A stretch of DNA of 64,000 nucleotides from Salinimicrobium flavum (GCF_042684505.1 NZ_JBHULT010000010.1:1-64000); one strand, 5' to 3'. Shown: positions 36,020-44,998, counted from the stretch's first letter. Notes: generated by a model from the sequence alone, not told the origin. Numbers and translations are program-made.

Positions 36020-36137
36020 TCTCAAAAAAACGAATATCGTCGTCCTAATTTTTCTAACTGAAAAATTTCCGCTGTCGATTAATGGGCAATGTGTACCATG
36101 AGGTATTGACTTGTCATGAATTTAAAAAATTAAGAAG

Positions 36138-37070
36138 ATGAAACCATTTGCAATTGCAGGAATACAAATGAAAGTATCAGCAGTCGCTTCCAATGTGGAA
36201 ATGATGAAGCTGAAGATAGATATAACAATGAGTCTTTACCCCTGGGTAGAAATGATCGTGTTTAGTGAGCTTTGCGCTTATGGTCCTCTTACACATACAG
36301 CCAGGGAATTTCCCGGCGAATTTGAACAGGAGATGCAGGCCATGGCCAAAAAACATGGTGTATGGTTGCTTCCCGGTTCTGTATTTGAAAAAAGTGGAGA
36401 CCAGATATATAACACCGCGAGCGTCATTAATCCCGAAGGAGAAGTGGTCACCCGTTACAGAAAAATGTTTCCGTTTTATCCTTATGAAGTAGGAGTAACA
36501 CCGGGATCGGAATACTGTGTTTTTGATGTTCCGGGAGTGGCAAAATTTGGTGTCTCGATCTGTTACGACATGTGGTTTCCCGAAACAGTCCGGACTCTTA
36601 CAGTAATGGGGGCAGAAGTTATTCTGCATCCCACAATGACCGGAACCATTGACAGGGAAATTGAGCTTTCTATTGTACGAGCCATGGCCGCGGTAAACCA
36701 ATGTTACTTTTTTGATGTTAACGGACTTGAGTCAGGAGGGAACGGACGATCCCTGGTTTGCGGTCCAGACGGCAGGGTGATTTATCAGGCAGAAGGTACT
36801 GAGGAGATAATTCCGTTGGAACTCAACATTGACCGTGTAAAAAGAAGCCGAGAACTTGGTGTGCTTAGGTTGGGACAACCCCTGAAAAGTTTTCGGGATC
36901 ATTTGGGGGATTTTACAATCTATCAGAAAGGAGCTCACCTCCCGTATCTCAATTCCCTTGGTCCATTGATAAAACCGACAAGACTGGATACCCTTGCAAA
37001 ATTGAAAATGCAGGAAAATGAATATGAACCCCCTACAGATCCTACCGGATATAAAGGGTTTGGAAAGTAA
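36138..37070 (+). CDS. Carbon-nitrogen hydrolase (nitrilase superfamily)
   Basis: The 310-residue protein carries the full catalytic set: E44 in VFSELCAYG, K109 in RYRKMFPFYP and C142 in SICYDMWFPE. The family hydrolyses C-N bonds of amides, nitriles or carbamoyl amines (for example N-carbamoylputrescine). The C-terminal 40 residues are an unusual tail with a GYKGFGK ending. It is in line with the VOC gene (14-base gap) and so with the decarboxylase operon. The most likely job is amide cleavage on an intermediate of the same route; an aliphatic amidase is also possible. Confidence 0.85.
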   Translation: MKPFAIAGIQMKVSAVASNVEMMKLKIDITMSLYPWVEMIVFSELCAYGPLTHTAREFPGEFEQEMQAMAKKHGVWLLPGSVFEKSGDQIYNTASVINPEGEVVTRYRKMFPFYPYEVGVTPGSEYCVFDVPGVAKFGVSICYDMWFPETVRTLTVMGAEVILHPTMTGTIDREIELSIVRAMAAVNQCYFFDVNGLESGGNGRSLVCGPDGRVIYQAEGTEEIIPLELNIDRVKRSRELGVLRLGQPLKSFRDHLGDFTIYQKGAHLPYLNSLGPLIKPTRLDTLAKLKMQENEYEPPTDPTGYKGFGK

Positions 37071-37084
37071 TTAAAACAAAAACT

Positions 37085-37492
37085 ATGGGTGGAGGAACTA
37101 CAAGAAACAAAAAAGGCAAAGGAATCTTCAAAGATTATGTAAGCTGGTTTGAAATTCCCGCTGTAAACTTTCAACAATCTGTCGATTTCTATAACTACAT
37201 ATATGGAATTGAAATGGAGACAAATTTTGATGGGAACTATGCTATGGCATTTTTTCCCGCAAATGAAGGAATTGGAGGGGCTATTGTTTCAGGACCCGGT
37301 TCCACTCCCAGTGATACAGGTCCATTGCTTTACCTTAATGGAGGTAAGGACCTGAATATTATTCTTAAAAAAGTGGAGAAAGCCGGCGGCAGAATTATAA
37401 TGCCCAAGACGCTCATCAATGAGGAAGCCGGATATTTTGCCATTTTTATTGATTCCGAAGGAAACAAACTTGCTTTACACTCAAAAAAATAA
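37085..37492 (+). CDS. VOC (glyoxalase/bleomycin-resistance fold) protein
   Basis: The 135-residue single-domain VOC protein has two beta-alpha-beta units: FEIPAVNFQQSVDFYNYIYGIEME, then GGRIIMPKTLINEEAGYFAIFIDSEGN with a late Glu ligand. Such proteins bind metal and act on small substrates, or serve as resistance or binding proteins. A ten-residue basic N-terminus (MGGGTTRNKKGKG) is extra. It lies 3 bases before the decarboxylase start, so tight translational linkage is expected. Its role in the pathway is unknown. Confidence 0.82.
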   Translation: MGGGTTRNKKGKGIFKDYVSWFEIPAVNFQQSVDFYNYIYGIEMETNFDGNYAMAFFPANEGIGGAIVSGPGSTPSDTGPLLYLNGGKDLNIILKKVEKAGGRIIMPKTLINEEAGYFAIFIDSEGNKLALHSKK

Positions 37493-37495
37493 CCT

Positions 37496-40249
37496 ATGCC
37501 AGAAAAGAAAACTGCCAGTTCACATCATTATAATATTGCCCAGCTCCGGGTCGAATCCTGGAATAAGCTTAAGGCGGAATCTACGAAGCTGCAATCGAGC
37601 AACAGAGGCTCTGTTGATGAAAAGGACCATAAGCAGAACCTTGAAAAACTCCTTCGGGAAATTGAAGGAGTGGAAAGTTATTTTGCTTTTCCCGGCCTTA
37701 ATCGTCTTGCAGCACTAAAGGAGATGTTGGGCAGGCAGGAGCATACGGCTATGGCCCATAGAATTGCAGACATAACCAAACACCTGGTTAGTGAAAGTTA
37801 TAGAGGTAGTGTAGATTTTTCTGATGAAGATGAATCAGGTGGAGAACTATCTGATATGTCTGACTCCAAAAATGGGACGGGAAAAAGCTATTTTGAAGTC
37901 CTTGTTCTGGACGATATTTCTGCACAGGAGGAAAGCAAGTTAAGACATGACCTGAAAGATCTTCGGGTTCCCAATGATCAATTCAACTATGAAATAGTTG
38001 TGCAGCGTTCTGTACAGGATGCAATGATTGCTTTGTTATTCAATTACAATATCCAGGCAGTGGTAATTCGTTATGCACCACCTTATCAATCAAAAAAGAT
38101 CACCCCTCTTATAAAGCCTTTTATCCAAAACGTACTCAAGCTTGACCTAAGCTCCATGCCAAGAACCGATCTGGGGCCAATCCTGGGTGGTCTTATCCGA
38201 AAATTCCGGCCAGAGCTGGATACCTATTACGTTACCGATACTTCCCTGAGCAACTTAAAGGATAGCACCCTAAAGAGCTTTAGACGGATATTCTACAGAG
38301 CTGAGGATCTTCAGGAGTTACACCTTACCATGTTAAGAGGGATTAGTGAAAGATATGAAACCCCTTTCTTTTCTGCTGTAAAAGAGTATAGCAAAAAACC
38401 GACAGGAATATTTCATGCCATGCCCATATCCCGGGGAAATTCGGTCTTTAAGTCCAGATGGATCAATGACTTCGGAAATTTTTATGGAAGAAACATGTTC
38501 CTGGCAGAGACATCTTCCACTACAGGCGGCATGGATTCTCTTCTTCAACCCACGGGTTCTTTAAAAAAGGCCCAAAAGATGGCCAGCGATGCCTACGGCT
38601 CACAAAAAACATTTTTTGTCACCAATGGTACCTCAACAGCTAACAAGATAGTAGTACAGGCATTGGTAAAACCCGGTGATGTAATCCTTATCGACCGCGA
38701 CTGTCATAAATCTCATCATTACGGACTGGTATTGGCGGGAGCCTATCCTGTGTATCTTGATTCGTACCCAATAGAAGAATATTCGATGTACGGGGCGGTG
38801 CCATTGCAGCAGATTAAAGAGAAATTACTCAAGCTAAAAGAGGCAGGAAGACTGGACCTGGTAAAAATGCTATTATTGACCAATTGCACCTTTGATGGTC
38901 TGGTTTATAATGTAGAAAAGGTAATGGAGGAGATCCTTGCGATCAAACCCGATATGATCTTCCTGTGGGATGAAGCCTGGTTCGCTTTTGCAGGTTTCAC
39001 TTATAACTATAAACAACGAACCGGCATGTTTGTAGCTCAAAAACTATATAGTAAATATAGAAGCAGGAGCTATAGAGAAGAATATGAGGTGCACATAAAA
39101 GGGCTCAAAAAAGATGAAGTTCCCAAACTTCCTGATCCCGATAAGGTAAAGATCAGGGTGTATTCCACCCAGAGTACGCATAAAACCCTCAGTAGCTTTA
39201 GACAGGGCTCAATGATCCATATATGGGATGAAGACTTCCGCAGAAAAAGTGAAAACACCTTCATGGAAGCATATATGACTCACACCTCGACTTCCCCTAA
39301 TTATCAAATGCTTGCTTCCCTGGATGCCGGCAGGAGACAGGTGCAGTTCGAAGGCTATGAACTTGTGGAGAAAAGTATAGAAATGGCCATGGTTTTACGG
39401 GCAAAGATCAATGATCATCCGCGTTTAAATAAATACTTTGATGTACTCACGGTGAGTGATTTCATTCCGAAGAAACACCGGGAATCAGGCTTATCAGAAT
39501 ACTATAGTCAAAAGGATGGCTGGAACAGAATGGAGACTGCCTGGGAGAAGGATGAATTCGTGCTTGACCCTACAAAAATAACCTTGCACATAGGACGTAC
39601 CGGGGTGGATGGGGATACCTTCAAAAATAAATACCTGATGGATAAATTCAACATCCAGATCAATAAAACTTCGAGGAATACTGTCCTGTTTATGACCAAT
39701 ATCGGAACCACGAGAGGTAGCGTCACTTATCTTACAAATGCACTTTTAAAAATAGCAGATGAATTGGATCATGAATTCCGTTCTCTGAGTGTAAAGGAAA
39801 GCAAGATTCGTCAGGATAAAATTTACTCTCTCACTAAAGACTTTCCACCCTTACCGGACTTTAGCTATTTCCACCACTCATTCCAGGCTGTACCAGGTGT
39901 GCCAGGTGGGAATATAAGGGAAGCTTTCTTCCTTGCTTACAACGAAGAAAATTATGAATATATCCCCATGAAAGAATGTTTGCCTTCGATGGAAAAAGGC
40001 AGGACCCTGGTAGCATCCTCATTCATAATTCCATATCCTCCCGGATTTCCTGTACTGGTGCCCGGGCAGGTGGTGAGTGAAGAGATTATTCGCTTTCTCC
40101 TGGCATTAGATGTTAGTGAGATTCATGGTTACCGGGAAGACCTTGGGCTACGAATCTTTAAGGATAAGGTGCTCAACCGGCAAAAGACCGCAACTTCAAT
40201 AGGCGGAATGGCAAACAGAATGAACAAAAAAGTAATTAACGAATCCTAA
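37496..40249 (+). CDS. Large PLP amino-acid decarboxylase, Orn/Lys/Arg decarboxylase type
   Basis: The 917-residue protein has three parts. Residues about 120-290 resemble the N-terminal wing or flavodoxin-like domain of acid-type Orn/Lys/Arg decarboxylases. Residues about 320-690 are the fold-type-I core with TNGTSTANKIVVQALVKPGD, IFLWDEAWFAFAGF (cofactor Asp) and the PLP lysine K563 in QSTHKTLSSFRQGS. The C-terminal part (about 700-917) covers FIIPYPPGFPVLVPGQ, a family signature. It decarboxylates a basic or acidic amino acid to an amine. An N-terminal stretch of about 115 residues has no match I know. Gaps of 3 and 10 bases join it to its neighbours. Confidence 0.88.
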   Translation: MPEKKTASSHHYNIAQLRVESWNKLKAESTKLQSSNRGSVDEKDHKQNLEKLLREIEGVESYFAFPGLNRLAALKEMLGRQEHTAMAHRIADITKHLVSESYRGSVDFSDEDESGGELSDMSDSKNGTGKSYFEVLVLDDISAQEESKLRHDLKDLRVPNDQFNYEIVVQRSVQDAMIALLFNYNIQAVVIRYAPPYQSKKITPLIKPFIQNVLKLDLSSMPRTDLGPILGGLIRKFRPELDTYYVTDTSLSNLKDSTLKSFRRIFYRAEDLQELHLTMLRGISERYETPFFSAVKEYSKKPTGIFHAMPISRGNSVFKSRWINDFGNFYGRNMFLAETSSTTGGMDSLLQPTGSLKKAQKMASDAYGSQKTFFVTNGTSTANKIVVQALVKPGDVILIDRDCHKSHHYGLVLAGAYPVYLDSYPIEEYSMYGAVPLQQIKEKLLKLKEAGRLDLVKMLLLTNCTFDGLVYNVEKVMEEILAIKPDMIFLWDEAWFAFAGFTYNYKQRTGMFVAQKLYSKYRSRSYREEYEVHIKGLKKDEVPKLPDPDKVKIRVYSTQSTHKTLSSFRQGSMIHIWDEDFRRKSENTFMEAYMTHTSTSPNYQMLASLDAGRRQVQFEGYELVEKSIEMAMVLRAKINDHPRLNKYFDVLTVSDFIPKKHRESGLSEYYSQKDGWNRMETAWEKDEFVLDPTKITLHIGRTGVDGDTFKNKYLMDKFNIQINKTSRNTVLFMTNIGTTRGSVTYLTNALLKIADELDHEFRSLSVKESKIRQDKIYSLTKDFPPLPDFSYFHHSFQAVPGVPGGNIREAFFLAYNEENYEYIPMKECLPSMEKGRTLVASSFIIPYPPGFPVLVPGQVVSEEIIRFLLALDVSEIHGYREDLGLRIFKDKVLNRQKTATSIGGMANRMNKKVINES

Positions 40250-40259
40250 AACCACAATT

Positions 40260-42050
40260 ATGTCTAAAAAAACAAATACCACCGATACGAAAAAAGCCTC
40301 TGAAAATAAATCACGTCCATCAGAATCCAATAAGGAACAGAGAAAAATAAGTCCTGGTCGAAATGAGGCAGAAAAGACAAAAAATGGGAAAAAGGGAACA
40401 GTTAAGAAAAAAGATACTAAACCCCAGGCCAAAAAATCCCAGAAATCAGTTTCTTCTAAAGGAAAAAAAGAGGAGAAAAAATCTGCTCCTATTCGAAGTA
40501 ATGCAGGAAAAGGACAAAAAGCCCTTTCAGCCGAACTAAAAACAGACCGGAAAAAAACATCTTCTTTGCAAGTTCCGAATAAGAATACTGAGGATTCTAA
40601 AGATAAATTGGTGGGAGTTTCAGATATAAGGAGATGGTTTCATACCAATGAAGAGCCTTTATATTTTATCAGCGCCACTAATTTTAACCTCCTTGGGGCC
40701 GACGAATGGATTAAAGGCTTCAGGTTTATTTGTCATATTGAATGCTTCGATGGATTGCATCCTAACGTATTTTCACCAAAGAAAGAGATTCCACATGATG
40801 ATTTTGAAGGAATCGAGGATATCAACAATTATCTGTTGCAGCATCCCGAGGTTCAGGATTATATTAAAACACGATCTGTAAACGGAAAGGCCGGAAAAGC
40901 GATGTTCCTCATGTTTGATGAAAAAACAGAAGAACTTGCCGAAAAACTGGGACTGGAGATCATGTTCCCGACGGCAGAAATGCGCACCTTCCTGGATAAC
41001 AAGGTAAATACTAACCGTATTGCCGAAAAAGCCGGTGTGGCGTGCGTTCCTTATGTGCTTTCCCAGGTAAAGGACTACGAACACCTAACTGAGATCTCAA
41101 AAGATCTGGGGAGTGAGCTTGTAATACAAACCCCTTTTGGCGATTCTGGTCATACGACTTTCTTTATCTCAAATGAAGAAGAATTCAACAAGCACGGACG
41201 GGAGATAATGGAAGAAGATGAGGTTAAGGTCATGAAACGAATCCGTTGCAGAGGTTCTGCTATTGAAGCTTGTGTCACGAGACATGGAACCATAGTCGCA
41301 CCGCTTATGACAGAGCTGGTAGGTTTTAAAGAACTTACTCCTTATGAAGGTGGTTGGTGTGGGAATGAGATCTATCCAAATGCCTTCACACCCGAATTAA
41401 GAGAGAAAGCGATAGAATACACGCAGCTCTTCGGGAATCAGTTGCGCAAGGAAGGCTATAAAGGCTATTTTGAACTGGATTTTCTAATAGACCAGGACAA
41501 TGGTGAAATTTACCTTGGCGAACTGAATCCGAGGGTTACCGGTGCAAGTTCTATTACAAACCATGCAGTATTTGCTCTTGCAGATGCTCCTTTATTCGTT
41601 TTTCATATTCTTGAATGGATGGGTATCGACTATGAACTGGATGTAGATTCTCTTAACAAACGCTGGTCGAATCAGAACAATATCGACGGCTGGAGCCAGC
41701 TTATCGTAAAACATACTGAAGACACAGTCGAGTATGTCACTGATTCTCCAAAATCAGGGATCTGGAGAATGTATGATACAGGCCATATCCAGTTTGACAG
41801 AATGGATACACATAGAAGGGCTGTTGAAAATGAAAATGAGGCTTTCTTCTTAAGGATCACCAAAAAAGGAGATTATCTCTATGAAGGGGCCGATATGGGA
41901 ATCCTGGTTACGCGAGGTCGTATGATGACAGATGATTTCCAATTAAACAATAGGGCGAAACACTGGCTAAAAGCTATTCGTTCTCAGTTTAAATCAGAAA
42001 TGGTGGAGGATAAAAAGAAGCCGATTCTGAGTGGTTCTTTGACTAAATAA
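40260..42050 (+). CDS. ATP-grasp ligase with a long lysine-rich N-terminal tail
   Basis: The 596-residue protein has about 115 low-complexity Lys/Ser/Thr/Glu-rich residues first, likely disordered. An ATP-grasp ligase then runs from about residue 120 to 510: LDNKVNTNRIAEKAG, LVIQTPFGDSGHTTFF (glycine loop), and LGELNPRVTGAS, the metal-binding signature. Biotin-carboxylase-like in its ATP fold, but the biotin-carboxylase core is absent. It should activate a carboxylate with ATP and join it to an amine or thiol, so an amide of the decarboxylase product is one option. It lies 10 bases after the decarboxylase gene. Partner and substrate are inferred, not seen. Confidence 0.82.
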   Translation: MSKKTNTTDTKKASENKSRPSESNKEQRKISPGRNEAEKTKNGKKGTVKKKDTKPQAKKSQKSVSSKGKKEEKKSAPIRSNAGKGQKALSAELKTDRKKTSSLQVPNKNTEDSKDKLVGVSDIRRWFHTNEEPLYFISATNFNLLGADEWIKGFRFICHIECFDGLHPNVFSPKKEIPHDDFEGIEDINNYLLQHPEVQDYIKTRSVNGKAGKAMFLMFDEKTEELAEKLGLEIMFPTAEMRTFLDNKVNTNRIAEKAGVACVPYVLSQVKDYEHLTEISKDLGSELVIQTPFGDSGHTTFFISNEEEFNKHGREIMEEDEVKVMKRIRCRGSAIEACVTRHGTIVAPLMTELVGFKELTPYEGGWCGNEIYPNAFTPELREKAIEYTQLFGNQLRKEGYKGYFELDFLIDQDNGEIYLGELNPRVTGASSITNHAVFALADAPLFVFHILEWMGIDYELDVDSLNKRWSNQNNIDGWSQLIVKHTEDTVEYVTDSPKSGIWRMYDTGHIQFDRMDTHRRAVENENEAFFLRITKKGDYLYEGADMGILVTRGRMMTDDFQLNNRAKHWLKAIRSQFKSEMVEDKKKPILSGSLTK

Positions 42051-42122
42051 AAAGTTTAACAGTAGAGACTGGATAATTCAGACTACTTTACTCACTCAAA
42101 AAAATGCTATAAAAAATAATCT

Positions 42123-43388
42123 ATGAAGTTACATTTTCAGGCGATTTCTGAACCCGGGAAGCCGGGACAGAAATGGCAGAAGTTATTCAATACTCACTGG
42201 CCGGCTTATAAAGCCTGGTACAATTCTAAAGAAAAAGCTCATTCTCCAGACCTGAAATCATCTCAGGCCGCACTAAAAAAATATATGCCGGAAATGTGGC
42301 CGACATACAAACGGCTTTGCAAACTGGCAGGAGCAGATGCAGTTGCCGCAAGATTTTTAACCGGATTCCAACCACCGGCCTATATCAGTGGTTGTTCTCA
42401 GGCTGTTATCACCGGAGACGAAGTTCAACTGGTACGTAATTATGATTATCATCCTGATCTTTCGGAAGGGACACAATTAATGACATCCTGGAACGGGAAG
42501 AAAGTGATCGCTACCAGTGATTGCCTTATAGGGGTTTTGGACGGAATGAATGAAGACGGGTTGGCCATTTCCCTCACTTTTGGAGGTCGAAAAGAGGTAG
42601 GAGCCGGGTTTGGTATTCCAATGATCCTTAGATACGTGTTGGAATTCTGCAGGAATGTGGAAGAGGCTGTTGAAGCATTAACACGTATTCCGTCTCATAT
42701 GTCTTACAATGTTACCGTGGTTGATAAAACCGGAGCTTTTAAAACAGTAATGCTCGCACCAGATCGCGAACCCGTAGTTACAGATGCTGTCTTTGTCACC
42801 AATCACCAGGGAAAGGTTGATTGGCCTGAAAATGCTGCTTTTAACAAAACGGTGGAACGTTCTGCTTTTTTAAAGAACAAATTAGCAGAGAAAGACATAG
42901 ATGCAGAGAAACTGGCAAATAGTTTTCTTGAGTCGCCTCTGTATAACACAAAATTTTCGGATAGTTTCGGAACATTGTATACCGCTGTTTACCGACCCAT
43001 GGAGGGAGTGGTGCAGCTTCGATGGCCGGAGAATTACCTTCTTCAAACCTTTGAAGATTTTGAGGAGACGTCCGTGGTCATAGATTTTGAGCCTGACACT
43101 GCGAAGAAAACAATATCACGCATTAAATCAAATAAAGTGGAAATGGATGCTTTTCAGGCACCAATTCGGCATTATAAAGAGCGGAAAAGTCCCACGGATT
43201 GGCAGGAAGAACTATGTGGCATTATGTTAGAAGCTATGGCTGCAGCAAACCCTTCGGCAGATAAGAAACAGCTGAATAAGCTGCGGGAAAACCTAATGGA
43301 TAATGGACAATTATCCTGGCAGGCAATGGCAAATTTCTGGTCAAATTCAGGAATAGATTACCGGGGATCGCAAGATAACTGGTCATAG
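42123..43388 (+). CDS. C45-family Ntn hydrolase (penicillin acyltransferase-like)
   Basis: The 421-residue protein has a Gly-Cys junction G90-C91 in YISGCSQAV. This is the same Gly-Cys cleavage point at which isopenicillin N acyltransferase-type precursors cut themselves, so C91 should become the N-terminal nucleophile. R105 and D108 in VRNYDYHPD are the next conserved Ntn residues, and NEDGLAISLTFGGR follows. It should hydrolyse or transfer an acyl group on an amide. It lies 72 bases after the ATP-grasp gene and before a terminator, so it is the last gene of the main operon. Confidence 0.85.
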   Translation: MKLHFQAISEPGKPGQKWQKLFNTHWPAYKAWYNSKEKAHSPDLKSSQAALKKYMPEMWPTYKRLCKLAGADAVAARFLTGFQPPAYISGCSQAVITGDEVQLVRNYDYHPDLSEGTQLMTSWNGKKVIATSDCLIGVLDGMNEDGLAISLTFGGRKEVGAGFGIPMILRYVLEFCRNVEEAVEALTRIPSHMSYNVTVVDKTGAFKTVMLAPDREPVVTDAVFVTNHQGKVDWPENAAFNKTVERSAFLKNKLAEKDIDAEKLANSFLESPLYNTKFSDSFGTLYTAVYRPMEGVVQLRWPENYLLQTFEDFEETSVVIDFEPDTAKKTISRIKSNKVEMDAFQAPIRHYKERKSPTDWQEELCGIMLEAMAAANPSADKKQLNKLRENLMDNGQLSWQAMANFWSNSGIDYRGSQDNWS

Positions 43389-43403
43389 AACTACAGATTA
43401 AGG

Positions 43404-43446
43404 AAGGGATTAATGACAACAGCAGTTGCTTATTAATCCCTTTTTT
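43404..43446 (+). terminator. Terminator after the C45 hydrolase gene
   Basis: An 11-bp stem (AAGGGATTAAT at 43404-43414 with ATTAATCCCTT at 43432-43442) is followed by a T-run, 15 bases after the stop. It ends the cluster transcript, so the dehydrogenase gene that follows is probably expressed separately or by read-through. Confidence 0.72.
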
Positions 43447-43450
43447 AATT

Positions 43451-43499
43451 CTCAATACTTAATACTCACATCTCAATACTCACATCTCAATACTCACAC
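43451..43499. repeat. Tandem 14-bp repeat directly upstream of the aldehyde dehydrogenase start
   Basis: CTCAATACTCACAT at 43472-43485 is followed by CTCAATACTCACAC at 43486-43499, preceded by an imperfect longer copy from 43451. It runs right up to the ATG at 43500. A related CTCAATACT stretch lies before lpdA (near 44955). Copies here may vary in number and so affect expression or leader length. Confidence 0.6.
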
Positions 43500-44858
43500 A
43501 TGGAATTCCAGAGCATTAATCCGTATAACGGAGAGCAGGTAGGTCGTTACACTGCACATACACCCGAACAAACTGATTCTATCCTGAACAAAGCCGGGGA
43601 GGCTTTCAAGTCCTGGAGCCGGGAACCCCTGACCCATCGTACCACGCTTATTCAAAAAGCAGGACAAATTTTGAGGGATAATGTGGAAGAATATGCCCAG
43701 ATGATCACTCTGGAAATGGGAAAGCCAATCAGCGAATCAAGAGCTGAAATTAACAAATGTGCTTGGGTATGTGATTATTATGCAGAGAATGCCGAATCTT
43801 TCCTACGGCAGGAAGAGATCGCAACAGATGCCAGGCAAAGTTTTGTGAGAAATGACCCAATGGGTGCCGTATTTGCCATCATGCCCTGGAATTTCCCTTT
43901 TTGGCAGGTCTTCAGATTTGCTGCTCCTACATTAACATCGGGGAACACAGGCTTATTGAAACATGCCCCCAATGTTTTTGGCTGTGCTAAAATGATCGAA
44001 GAAGTTTTTACCAAAGCCGGATTTCCTGAAGGAGTTTTTCAGAATCTGATCGTTCACCATGATGAAACCGAAAAGATCATAGCACATGATTCAGTTAAAG
44101 CAGTAACGCTTACAGGAAGTGAGATGGCAGGATCTGCTGTAGCAACCCTTGCAGGAAAATACATTAAAAAAAGCTTACTCGAACTGGGCGGAAATAATTC
44201 CTTTATAGTTTGGGAGGACGCAGACATAGACCAGGCCGTTAAGACAGCTGTTTCAGCCAGAATGCTAAACTGTGGCCAAAGTTGTATAGCGGCTAAGCGC
44301 TTTATTCTTCTGGAAGGGATCTATGATGAATTTGTATCCAAATTTACAGATGCTGTGGAAAAATTGAAGTCAGGGGACACCCTGGATTCTGCTACACAGG
44401 TAGGGCCTCTTGCTCGTAAAGACCTTGCAGATCTGCTTAACCGGCAAGTGAAGGAGTCCGTCGCCCAGGGCGCCTCAATTCTCCTTGGAGGAAATCAGGA
44501 CAAATGCTATCACGAACCTACAATTTTAGGTAATGTCAAACCGGGAATGGCGGCGTTTGACGAAGAGACCTTTGGCCCTCTGGCTGCGGTGATAAAGGCA
44601 AAGAGTATCGAAGAAGCTTTTGAGCTCTCAGAGAATTCAAAATACGGTCTGGGAACCTCTGTATTCACAAAGAATACGGCAAAGGCAGTCGAGCTGGCTT
44701 ATCTGGTCAGCGATGGCGCATATTTTGTGAACGAACTTGTAAAATCCGATCCCCGTTTGCCCTTCGGAGGAACTAAACGTTCAGGCTACGGGCGAGAACT
44801 GGCAAAAGAAGGAATGATGGAATTCGTCAACAAAAAGACGGTTTACGTCAAAGGATAA
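43500..44858 (+). CDS. gabD: NAD(P)-dependent succinate-semialdehyde-type dehydrogenase
   Basis: The 452-residue aldehyde dehydrogenase has the catalytic C262 in LNCGQSCIAAKRF, E228 in LLELGGNNSF and the NAD-binding MPWNFPFWQ segment. The short-type N-terminus and AAKRF after the Cys fit succinate-semialdehyde dehydrogenase (Sad/GabD). It would oxidise the aldehyde made by the class III aminotransferase to succinate, or a longer aldehyde to its acid. It is cut off from the preceding genes by a terminator. Confidence 0.85.
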   Translation: MEFQSINPYNGEQVGRYTAHTPEQTDSILNKAGEAFKSWSREPLTHRTTLIQKAGQILRDNVEEYAQMITLEMGKPISESRAEINKCAWVCDYYAENAESFLRQEEIATDARQSFVRNDPMGAVFAIMPWNFPFWQVFRFAAPTLTSGNTGLLKHAPNVFGCAKMIEEVFTKAGFPEGVFQNLIVHHDETEKIIAHDSVKAVTLTGSEMAGSAVATLAGKYIKKSLLELGGNNSFIVWEDADIDQAVKTAVSARMLNCGQSCIAAKRFILLEGIYDEFVSKFTDAVEKLKSGDTLDSATQVGPLARKDLADLLNRQVKESVAQGASILLGGNQDKCYHEPTILGNVKPGMAAFDEETFGPLAAVIKAKSIEEAFELSENSKYGLGTSVFTKNTAKAVELAYLVSDGAYFVNELVKSDPRLPFGGTKRSGYGRELAKEGMMEFVNKKTVYVKG

Positions 44859-44990
44859 ATCGGCAACCTGAACAGTAACCAAAGGCGCAACGCCCAACCG
44901 TAAATGTCAAACACAAAATTCCAGGCACAAAAAAAGTCATGGGACCTTTTCACTACTCAATACTAACTTTTCATTTGTCATTAATAGTCG

Positions 44991-44998
44991 TACTTTTG
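44991..44998 (+). promoter_or_regulatory. TAnnTTTG -7 box for lpdA
   Basis: TACTTTTG ends 35 bases before the lpdA ATG. A TTTG at 44974-44977 lies closer than the usual -33 spacing. Confidence 0.45.
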
